A stretch of DNA of 64,000 nucleotides, taken from Isoetes taiwanensis. Taxonomy: Eukaryota; Streptophyta; Lycopodiopsida; Isoetales; Isoetaceae. The stretch spans positions 8,848,563 through 8,912,562 of the forward strand of contig JAJEKV010000020.1 in the NCBI GenBank assembly GCA_021234155.1, written 5' to 3'. Position 1 is the first letter of the stretch. Each line of letters starts with the position of its first letter. Under the pieces are notes generated by a model. It saw only the letters and a program-made list of their open reading frames with translations. It made no database searches and was not told the DNA's origin. Positions 55,252 to 64,000 of this stretch are shown one piece after another. A program made the position numbers and the translations under genes.

Positions 55252-56000
55252 GAGCATTGCTTGACAAATTTCTCGGTTATCCATTAGGAGGTTCATTAGC
55301 TACAATGAAGATAGATCCTCAATCATTGCGCCAAAGCGTACTGAAGAGTGGGGGTAAATGCATGTTCGAGCTCAATCACGGACTCCAAATCATTGCATTC
55401 GTCATGGCCCAAACTCACAACACGACCCATAGGAGCAACAAAAGGCATGCCTTCGCATTTCTAAGCAGCTTTCCTTGGCTTGCAACTTCCATGTATTTCA
55501 TGCTATTAAATTCTTAGCAATCTTCTTCATTTCAAAATATCGAGTTCTTCCTTCGTACCCTCAACAAAATTGATATACAAAACAATTCACAGTTCCTAAG
55601 TTCTTTTGCACCCCACTCCTCCTCTTACTTCTCTATTTGAATTCTTCATACATTGCTTCGTATGTTATCAAGTATCAAATACTCCATGCTATTAATAAAC
55701 TCATGGTATCAAGTACTCTATTGTCTAAGTAGCAACTTGAATCGATTGTCAAAACATGACTTTGAACTATGATTTAAGTCACTTCACAAAACATGTATTT
55801 CTATTCTCTCCTCTATTAGACTTCTCCTTATGCTTCTGCCATCCTTGTTCCATACCGAGCACCATAGACCAATACGTTACACTCAAACCCCAATGTCCAT
55901 GTGTCCAGTTGGATCCTAGTCCAAGAGGAGCTCAATATCTAAGGAGGAGTTAGTGATGCAAATGGGTACCCTCATCTTCACAAAATGACAATGTTCTAAA
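55252..56000. other. unassigned sequence
   Basis: No gene was recognised. A short partial copy of the Helitron-like terminal repeat (CATGACTTTGAACTATGATT) lies at 55756-55790. Confidence 0.35.
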
Positions 56001-56104
56001 ATAGCAATTTTGATTGATTATAAAAACATAACTTTCAAGTATGATTTAAGCCACCTCAACCTCCGGCCACGGAGGGCAACCCTCCGTGCGCAGCACCTTG
56101 TTTT
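56001..56104 (+). mobile_element. Helitron-like 3' terminus, copy 2
   Basis: It matches 42925-43028 over its whole length. Its hairpin (CACGGAGGG-CAA-CCCTCCGTG) is perfect here, while copy 1 has a G-T pair at one position. Similarity ends at CACCTTGTTTT as in copy 1. Confidence 0.45.
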
Positions 56105-57360
56105 GTTATATAGGATAAAAGCACACACTTCTAGAAAATAAGGTAGTTTCTATTATGAAAACACATAGCAATTTATATTTATAAACATCATCATAGCTTA
56201 TATTTATGAATTCAAGAAATGATTAGAGTACTAAACAAGACGAGGTAACTCTGAGAGATCAAACTACAAAACAACTTTCTACAATTCTCCAATATGCCTC
56301 TCCTTCGTATTCATCCATTCCTTGTAATAGATGGCCAATTAACTTTTTCCATGTCCTTCGGGTCATCTAATGACACATTAACATATTTAAGCTTTTGAAG
56401 CTCAACCTACTTCTATCATCATCTTTGACTATTTAATTTTGAGAAACCCCTTTCACATTCACTATAGAGTCGGGATCACAAAAATCATTTGTTATAACTT
56501 CTTCACACCAAGATATAATTAATTTCTTATTATACGTTTTTAATCTCTTGTTTTTTACTCTAATATATACGATAATGCTATCAAAACATATATAATTGAT
56601 ATTGTCCGATAAGGACGCACATGTGGCAACAAATCATGCATTCTAAAGTATAATGCATGGTTTTTCCCGGATTTTTTCGAGGAAAAGAAAAATGAAAAAT
56701 AAATATGCAGCGCCTGGCGCCAGATACTAGTGCAACACCTCCGTGCTCCAGCCATCTGTCACAAGTTTGTGACAGATCTGAATTGCAGGGAATAGATGTG
56801 TGGACTATAATTGCTTCAAAGTATATGTGCAGTGCGGCATCTCAGTTATCTGTCACAAAACAGTATAGGATGTGAATCTATAGACAAGTGTGAGGATTCC
56901 AGATAGCCAGCGCACGGGCTGTAAGTTGTTTCTTTTTAGCATAAATATGAAGAGCTCCTCTTCGTCATCCCTTATTTGCTTCAGAGGGATGTTGAGCGCC
57001 TTCGCTTTCCCCCCCCTTTTTTTTTTTTTTTTTTTTTGGAGGGGTTATTGTTTTTCTTTTCATGAGTTTAATTAGGTTTAGCCTCGATCACCTAATTCAG
57101 AATTTATTTCTCGGGCTGTCCTGATTTTGTCTCGTTATTTCTTCGAAAGGATTGAGCTCCATGGGGTTTAGCAGAGGCCGAAAATATGTTAAACAAAGGG
57201 GCCAAGAATCTATATATAATACTAAAGCCAAAATACGATGATCGTTTGTGCGCGATACCGGCCATTCATTTTGTTGTATTTCACAACTTTTATTTTGTGC
57301 TGTTTAATAGTTAGTTATTATTTTGCATATTGATTTTGTTAGTTTATTGTGCCGCTGCTA
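56105..57360. other. unassigned sequence
   Basis: No gene was recognised. A T run of about 20 lies at 57017-57037. TCTGTCACAA occurs twice near 56755-56855. Confidence 0.35.
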
Positions 57361-57745
57361 GATATTCACACGGAGGGTGACTCTGGGCATCGAGAGCCCT
57401 TAGATGGGCATATTTGCCTTTTATTTCTCAATCTAGACTGTAGATAGCGATCCTCGTTTGTGGGGTATGCTTGTACAAGTTTTAGTATACTGTATAATGG
57501 GATTTGCAAAATACTATAAGATTTAAGGCAATGTACTTGATGGTGTTGATTTTGCATGTGTATTATACAATTTTAGGGACTCTTGCTGCTCTACGTCACC
57601 CCGTGTGAATATGCACCCAAATTAAAAGGGGTCTCAGGGGGATCTTTGTGTTAGATTAATAGTTTGTGTTAATTAACATTGAAGGTAGTTATGTGTTGGT
57701 TGTTATATTAAAAACAAATTTGAGCCATTCGCTCCCCAATGAAAG
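57361..57745. mobile_element. truncated copy of the foldback element
   Basis: It matches the centre and right arm side of 31968-32803: GATATTCACACGGAGGGTGA, GGGCATATTTGCC, GATCCTCGTTTGTGGGGTAT, TACTGTATA, GTGTGAATATGCACCCAAAT, and AGTTATGTGTTGGTTGTTAT. Most of the left arm is missing, and the right side stops where the GAATGA repeat of a LINE begins. The conserved central block in two copies supports a real family. Confidence 0.75.
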
Positions 57746-57760
57746 GGTAAAACAAGAAAA

Positions 57761-57820
57761 GAATGAGAATGAGAATGAGAATGAGAATGAGAATGAGAAT
57801 GAGAATGAGAATGAGAATGA
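57761..57820. repeat. (GAATGA)10 microsatellite, tail of the adjacent LINE
   Basis: Ten perfect GAATGA units directly abut the minus-strand LINE end motif (TTTTTTATCGTCCACTG). It is the simple-repeat tail of that LINE, like the ATTCT repeat at 31.64 kb. Confidence 0.9.
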
Positions 57821-60020
57821 TTTTTTATCGTCCACTGAAACCAATTGGCCTATGAGACCCAGAAGGACGAGCGCAACAAACTTATTACAGTCCGGGTTAA
57901 AAAACCCCCGTCCCGAAGGGTTTTCGAGGGAAAAACTGTGGCATTAATAAAAATGCTATCAAACTGTACAAGTATACATCATCATGAAATAAATGTATAT
58001 ATACATGTCAAGTGTGTGCCCGAGGACATAGCTGATCTCGCATGTCCATAACCTCCTGAAGGTATGATCCCAGCACCCGTACGAATGTTGTGCTCAATGT
58101 CACATGTAGCGGCTGGCCAGGCCTGACCAACTCAGCATAGCGCATTCGGATTTGATCATATGTTGGGCAACTTTGAAGGGTATGAGATTCATCCTCAATG
58201 ACTCCCATTTGGCAGCATTGACAGAGCCTGTCCTGGCGTGGCTCACCAATCCATCTGCCCGTTTCAATTCGAAGATGATGTGCCCCTGTGCGAATGGAGG
58301 CAATGAGTCTGCGCCTTTTCATGGGCAAGTGGGTACGCAAGTAGCATTGCGGGCCTCGTTCCGTGGGATTTATGTGGCGCTGGTAGTGTGGTGTCTTGAC
58401 ATGTTCAAGGGCACTGGCATCCCAAAGCTTGCTGAGGAAGCAAGCGTCAAGATATTGCCTCAAACTATGGCGATCTGCCTCTGTTTGCACATGTATGCAC
58501 CTGTGCTCCTGCACATTTCATCTAGCCAACCATTGAGCTCTATTTTCCCTCCAGCAGGCCTTGAGGCGTTGCGGCCCCATTGCCATGATATAAGCTAGTT
58601 TAGGAAGACGAGCATCGCCCATATTGACTACCTTCTGAAAATAGACAATGTGGCGATCAAGAGCCGCCCTCTGAAGAGGCAAAAATCCCGTCTCCTGCAG
58701 TAGAATTTGATATGAGACTGTGGACTTCACCCCTAGTGCTCGTACCAAGAAGGTTTTCTGCACCTGCTCCAAGTCATTCCAAGTAGCGAGGGATACTACT
58801 GGGCCCCATACTTCAACCCCGTATAAAAGAACAGGCTCCACTAAGACCTTGAACAGGCGTGACTGATGGGCCCAATCATACAACTCCGCTCTATGACTAT
58901 TGTTTTGCATTGCATATAGTGCCTTCTAGCCCGCCGTCACTCGTAGCCGTATGGATGTGTCCTAGTACGTAGTAGAAGGAAACTCCACTCCCAAATATTT
59001 GTATGTGGATGCTACTTCCACATTCTGCCCTCGATAACTAAAGGAGGGGATCCTCGGCTGACGTGAAGATGCACCTTAGTCTTGGCCAGGTTGACGCGCA
59101 TATGAGTCGCTTGACAGAATGTGTCTAGGGCATCGAGATGTCGTTGCATGTCTGCTGGTGTGTAAGCTAGGAGGTCCACATCATCAGCATATATTAACTG
59201 TCTGATGATCTGGTAGAGAAGGTGAGCTCCGTCGCCTCCATTATCAGCAAGCCAGCTCTCCAATTAATCAATGTAAAGCCCAAACAATGTTGGGGAGAGA
59301 GGGCATCCCTGAGAACCCTGATACTACTATCAAATGGTTGGCTTGTCGGCTGCAACTGATCCGAGCATCTTTCATACAGCCTGTACACTGCATTCTGCAA
59401 ATCTACAGGAACTCCCAGCTGTCGCAATCTTGCCCATAGTTTTTTCGAGGCACAGTGTCAAATGCCTTCGCAAAATCCATGAAGCAACAATATAGATCCT
59501 GACGGCGGTTCCTGCTGTCTTCAACCAGAGTTCGTAACGTGAAGATGTGGTCAATGGTTGAGTGCCGGGGTCTGAATCCTGCCTGGGTGAGGGCCCGCAC
59601 CTCTGCTGCCTCTGTCCAGCCCGTCAACTACTGCTCGAGAATCCCAGCAAGCAGTTTTGCAAACACCGAACTGACAATGATTGTTCGGTAATTGGCTGGG
59701 CAGTGTGGGTCACCTGCCTTATAGATGGGAACAACTCTGCTATTGGTCCACTGCAGCGGGAAGCCTTCCTGTAATGCCTTGTTCAACAAGGCAGTCAGCA
59801 CTGGTATTATGGACGGCCCTACCCACTTAAGCAATTCTGCCTGCATACCGTCCAGGTCTGGGGCTTTCCCATTGGCAAGACGTTGTAAGCTTTGTTCCAC
59901 GTCCGAATCTGTGATTTCTAGCACTGGGCCTTCTTGTAGGGGTAATGTTGCATGTGCACCCTGAGGGTCGTATAGCTATTGCAAGTATTGCCTCCATTGC
60001 TCGAGAGTGATGTTCCCTGT
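57821..60020 (-). mobile_element. 5'-truncated LINE of the same family as 26.4-31.7 kb
   Basis: On the minus strand the order is RT (59.0-60.0 kb): LEITDSDVEQSLQRLANGKA, LLKWVGPSIIPVLTALLNKA, VVPIYKAGDPHCPANYRTII, AGFRPRHSTIDHIFTLRTLV, CCFMDFAKAFDTVPRK, then LIYADDVDLLAYTPADMQRH and RVNLAKTKVHLH. The C-terminal region follows (58.0-58.9 kb): EPVLLYGVEVWGPVVSLATW, then SYQILLQETGFLPLQRAALD, and RLCQCCQMGVIEDESHTLQS (zinc motif). The 3' UTR hairpin is at 57884-57955, and the end motif precedes the GAATGA tail. A few stops and frameshifts are visible, so it is younger or less decayed than the + copy. The EN and ORF1 parts are missing. Confidence 0.85.
57884..57955 (-). promoter_or_regulatory. 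LINE 3'-UTR hairpin, second copy
   Basis: On the minus strand TTATT and ACAG (separated by a 6-base bulge) pair with CTGTAATAA around a GC-rich inner hairpin nearly identical to that at 31505-31573. Confidence 0.6.
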
Positions 60021-60023
60021 GGG

Positions 60024-60741
60024 CTGTACTCAACACCAAAAGGGACCTGTTGCTGAAACAAAAGAGCAGAATTGGGCCCTAGATGGCAAGGGTTATAGAG
60101 TGGCCAAAATTTACTCCATTTTGTTGAATGCTCAAGGGACAAAAGTTGCTAATCAGTGGGGTTGTTCTGAACCAAAAGCTATTCGGGTTATCAGAAAGGG
60201 TTGGAAATTGCAGTGTGCAAAAAAGATTATCCTCTTTAGATGGCTTCTTCTGAATAGGAGCCTTAAGTCCAATGCATATCGAGCCAAATATAATGACCAG
60301 ATCCCGGATAGATGTCCTTTAGGTTGTGGCCAGGTTGAATCCTCAAGCCATATCTTCATTTGTCCTTGGCTATCTCCTTTTTGGAACTGGATTGATACCC
60401 ACATAGGTGTTACCCCAAGTACTGAGTCTGATCTATTTGATTTCCTTGCAAATGGTTCCCCCTTTTTGGACACAGTCAGAACTCTTTGCTTGTGGGCAAT
60501 TTGGAAGCACAGGAATAGTGTGGCCATCAATCATTCTCTTCCAGATTTGAACTCCCTCAAAACAACCCTCCAATTAGAGTTGGCTGACACGGCCATGGCC
60601 CATAGAATGATCAGGGGTTCCAATTATGATAAAAGTTGGGATGCTTTGGGCTCCTTTCAAGGGTTTTATTCATACTTTACTTCCTATTTTAACAACCTGT
60701 CTGATGTTGATAACAGATTACCTGGTCAAGAAACATCATGA
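60024..60741 (+). pseudogene. LINE C-terminal fragment with zf-RVT domain
   Basis: A 244-residue open + frame (60007-60741) carries the zinc-binding RT-associated domain of plant L1-type LINEs: WKLQCAKKIILFRWLLLNRS, then DRCPLGCGQVESSSHIFICP, WNWIDTHIGVTPSTESDLFD and TLCLWAIWKHRNSVAINHSL. No RT precedes it, so it is a fragment. Its first residues overlap the 5'-truncated end of the minus-strand LINE, and the two lie head to head. Confidence 0.7.
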
Positions 60742-61069
60742 AGGAGGACATGTAAGGGAGGTCCCGGAAGGCACGAAGCCCATGTCTTATCGGGAGGTTC
60801 TTGAAACCCTCCTCTGGGTTAAAACAGAAACTATAATGATTCGAACATTGAAACATGTATTGGAGGATGATGACATCTGGCAGTTTAAGCAAGAGCTCAA
60901 GCCGTATTTCGAAGAAAAGCTCGGCATATGTGAGGGGGCGCGGGATTCTTGGATTCTCCATATCCTGGATGCTTCTGCATATGGGGCAGTTGAATTGGAT
61001 TATCTGCTCAACAAGTATACAGATCAAGCCTTTGCGATAATAACTCTTGATGGAGTTATTGATGAATGA
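60713..61069 (+). CDS. uncharacterised protein segment
   Basis: A well-formed + frame directly after the zf-RVT fragment (frame 60626-61069) reads YLVKKHHEGGHVREVPEGTK, PMSYREVLETLLWVKTETIM, LEDDDIWQFKQELKPYFEEK, and ends AFAIITLDGVIDE before TGA. It follows an AG at 60718 that could be a splice acceptor (GATAACAG), so it may be the last exon of a host gene. The protein has a natural, charged globular texture. I do not recognise the family. Confidence 0.35.
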   Translation, partial: TDYLVKKHHEGGHVREVPEGTKPMSYREVLETLLWVKTETIMIRTLKHVLEDDDIWQFKQELKPYFEEKLGICEGARDSWILHILDASAYGAVELDYLLNKYTDQAFAIITLDGVIDE

Positions 61070-62151
61070 GGTAGCAGCAGCAGATTATTCTGAAGATTTT
61101 TATATCTTAATGACTTGCATATAACTATATCTCCTATTTTTCTTGCTCTAAGTCTTAAAACAGTGTTTGAATTCAGTTAAATTTTCCTCCTCGGGAGAGT
61201 TAGACCAATTTTTTACTGTATCATGGCCTTCATAACAGAGCCTCACTCTGTTCTTTTGTATTACTATGTATTGCATGTAATATAATACCACTGCCGTTTC
61301 TACAAAAGAAAAAAAGAAAAAAAGAAAGAAAGAATATGTATCAACAAATGAGCAGGTTGCAGATATGCTAACCATCTATCTGAGTTCAAGTTTCAAAAGT
61401 TCAACAACAGGTTGGGAGTCTTAGAGCCTCATTGCATAGGAGAAGTTAGCATGAAAGGGAAATGGGAAGTTCGTGCTAATTCTCTCACAATGAGAGGAAG
61501 ACAAATTAAGCACAATAGGAATGATCTATAAGCACAGTGGAAATTATTTAAGCAATTGATAGCATGCACAGAGATACACACATAGATCATTGAATACATT
61601 ATGGCAATAGTTCAAGTTATAATACTCACATGGCCATATTAACATTTATATGATGATAGCTTGTAGAAATTAGGGTTGTACATCTCGGTTCAATCACTTG
61701 GAGCCATTTATGACTTAAATTATAGAAAGTTGACGAGATGGTGCAAGCTCAATCCACAGGTTCCCAGTCGGCCAGATCCAAGCCAAAGCGGCCGGATTTG
61801 GCCTTATAGTTATTAAGAAGATATGTATATTGTAGATAGGAGAGCAGATGTTCTAGGAGAGCAGTGGGCTATCGAGTTATGAACAATGTTCCTTGTAATG
61901 CCATTTGAACAGTAAAAGGTCAATGGTTAAGTTGGTTTATAAAAAGGTTATCTCATAGTTGCTATTGATCATATGTCAAGGTGCACTGCTACTCTTTGAG
62001 TATCAATCTAAATTCAAATTGTATTATTTGCTATAGTTGAAATTGACCTAGGTGACATAATAAATTATCAGAACCCACCTTAGGCTCTTATATACAACTG
62101 GATGCATGCATCACTTCTTATTAGGATTTCCATTGGGTTTTATCTTGTTTA
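61070..62151. other. unassigned sequence
   Basis: It may include the 3' untranslated region of the preceding frame. An AAAAGAAAAAAAG run lies at 61303-61333. No gene was recognised. Confidence 0.35.
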
Positions 62152-62180
62152 CTAGAAAAAGTGCCTAGCGTTGCTGGGCT
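62152..62180 (-). mobile_element. Helitron 3' terminus on the minus strand
   Basis: On the minus strand GCCCAGC-AAC-GCTAGGC (62163-62179), a 7 bp spacer, and CTAG (62152-62155) followed by T match the other Helitron ends. The body extends to higher coordinates without recognised genes. Confidence 0.6.
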
Positions 62181-63999
62181 TTTCATTGGGATTAAATTCA
62201 AAATTCATAAAGATATAGTGAGAACGTCTAGTTGGGCATATACAATCGTTTATTTTAGATTGAAGTTGAATATTGTCCTTGTAAAGTGTGTTATTTATTG
62301 AGCTTAAAGCTTGAACATAAGTTAAGAAGTTTTGGAATGGTCATAGGTGTCATCTATTAGGGAAATGCCCAGCGTATTGTTGCTTATAAGGCAACTACAC
62401 ATTTAATAATGCAAAAGAACACAGTTTTTAGCATGACCTTGCAAACAATCATGCAAAACACATAGAAACATGCTTTTTATTGCAAATATAGAGCATGTCT
62501 TAGGCATCTTATATGGAAGCAAACAATTTCATCTTATTAGATATAATTACAAATTTTGGAAATTCTTGATTTCACCTTGCCTTCTACAATTTTACCCTCC
62601 TTTTATCTCAAAGTTTTTACCTCACACAATGGATCGAGCTTACATTCACATTTCAAGAATTGGATTTTAGGATGCATTCCAAGGAACCAAAGAAATGAAC
62701 ATCTATTATAAACAAATGATATAATAATCACAGATATGCTCAAGAAGTTTATAGAAGATATCGGAACTATGCACCAACCTAGAAATTTGATGCTTGTTAT
62801 CTATGAATAATTTACTTCCTCTACATTTAGAATGCCAAAAACTGAAAACTTTACCCATGCAGCACCCGCAATAGCACCTATATATGAAAGAACATATCCA
62901 TACAATTCAAAGATTCTTCTTATTGATGCAACATTGTTGTTTGCACAAACGAAATGGGATATAACAGTTTAGATCTGCAAATTACCATCATTCCTTACCA
63001 ATCCTTGCCATCTCAAGGAAGTCAGATTTGTATGAGTTCAACAAGTTCTAAAGTAAATGTGATGTGACATGTCCATCATACATTGCCAATTCCTTCCATC
63101 TCAAGGAAGCCAGATTTCTACACATTCTAGACTTTATCACTAATTGCATCTCCAGATTTGTACACAGTCCAACGTGGATTCCAGATTGTAACAAGAGAAA
63201 AATATAAAACTAAAGCCATATTTCTCATCGACCTTTTAGTTCTAGCGTAGAAATATGACCTTTATCACTGATTGCATCTACACATTTGTACACGCCACCA
63301 TCAATTCCTTTATAATTCAATTGAATAATTGTGCTTAGAGCCGATCTTTCTTGAACTTCAAAAAAGCAACATAACTCCTTGACAGTGTAATGGTACAGTA
63401 CATCAAGGTCTCCATTTTTTCAGAATAAAATAATCATTATAGCAAAAACTACAGCACATACCTGATTAATGTGCCCTTAGCATTGAGTTGTACATTATTG
63501 TATAGCCTTGTGTGGATCTCCTAGTACATAGAAGATCAAAAGGTCTATTAAAAATAGATCAAGATCAAGAGGTCTATTGAAAATAATACGTTCAAACACA
63601 TCAAATAAATTAACTATAAACATGTAGTGACTTATTAGATAGTTCTCAATAGGCTGTGTAGCTCTTCTCCTTCCATATTAAACATTTCATCATCTCATTG
63701 GTGCTGCATTGAGAGCTTAATGTTAATGGCTTGATGGCTAATGCAGTATCAACAAGACACAGACTACAAGAGCAAACAATATTGTTTGTGATAATCTCAC
63801 ATGTTGCAAAATACCCCTCATGACATTTATTCATCTGCAGCTTTATTATTACAGGGCATAAAAGCAGGAAAATATTGCAGGTTCTTTTATTGCCAAAGAG
63901 CATGTCATGCATCTTTACATCATAGCTCAAAAGAATAGAGTCCAATAACAATTTAATGTGTAACAAACTTTTCTTATCCTCTGCCTTTTTGAATGGCAA
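62181..63999. other. unassigned AT-rich sequence
   Basis: No gene was recognised. CCATCTCAAGGAAG(T/C)CAGATTT occurs near 63009 and 63097, and TTTATCACT(A/G)ATTGCATCT near 63133 and 63261, so a local imperfect duplication is present. A minus-strand frame at 63646-63999 runs off the window (KKSLLHIKLLLDSILLSYDV) and has no known motif. Confidence 0.35.
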
Positions 64000-64000
64000 G

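Noticed and set aside
60153-60530. 125-residue minus-strand ORF
   Set aside because: It is the shadow of the zf-RVT frame on +.

Overview
The window is nuclear DNA of a land plant with a large, repeat-rich genome. The plant genes have plant-style introns (an ER-type HSP90, a SKIP30-like F-box/kelch gene, a B3-domain gene, a EUL-type lectin, PPR fragments), and retroelements, Helitrons and foldback elements fill most of the rest. The PPR and LINE style makes a fern or another non-seed plant my best guess, but this is inference. Only two genes look intact: a B3-domain protein (7988-8635, +) and a SKIP30-like F-box/kelch protein (46135-47166, -). Most other host-derived sequences are broken, truncated or chimeric.

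Layout. 1-9.5 kb: AT-rich DNA with AACCA repeats, a duplicated B3 promoter plus first codons, a decaying EULS3-like lectin gene, a block of palindromic tandem repeats, the intact B3 gene and a Ty1/copia remnant. 9.8-10.2 kb: a Helitron helicase end. 10.43-19.69 kb: a ~9.3 kb DNA transposon with inverted ends. It carries a decayed DDE-like transposase on + and, on -, an intact coiled-coil protein, an acidic/basic low-complexity protein, a possible Ulp1-like protease and an FCP1-like HAD phosphatase, with TACAT-rich arrays throughout. 19.7-21.0 kb: a gypsy-type LTR. 23.5-24.2 kb: a LINE 3' end. 25.3-26.2 kb: a ~187 bp tandem repeat. 26.4-31.66 kb: a nearly full-length, heavily frameshifted LINE. 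31.9-34.4 kb: Helitron ends and an ~840 bp foldback element. 37.6-39.0 kb: an HSP90-7 (GRP94) gene truncated at a splice donor and joined to a PPR fragment. 39.6-42.2 kb: a gypsy remnant. 42.9-44.75 kb: a polypyrimidine tract split by a LINE. 46.1-48 kb: the F-box gene, with a long hairpin and GC-rich repeats upstream. 48.9-49.7 kb: a Helitron end next to a captured kinase exon. 50.1-50.55 kb: a MITE. 51.6-53.5 kb: a PPR fragment and a decayed 2-phosphoglycerate-kinase-like gene. 57.4-60.7 kb: a second foldback copy and two LINE fragments in opposite orientation.

How it fits together. This is mainly a graveyard of nested transposons. The 10.4-19.7 kb transposon is the most unusual system: its gene set does not match a superfamily I can name, and the TIRs, TACAT arrays and convergent gene layout suggest one mobile unit. 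The LINE family at 26-31 kb and 58-60 kb shares a 3'-UTR hairpin whose stem bases co-vary between copies. Several Helitron ends share a GC hairpin followed by CTAG, also with compensatory changes. Stretches marked as unassigned were read on both strands and gave no homology I can defend.
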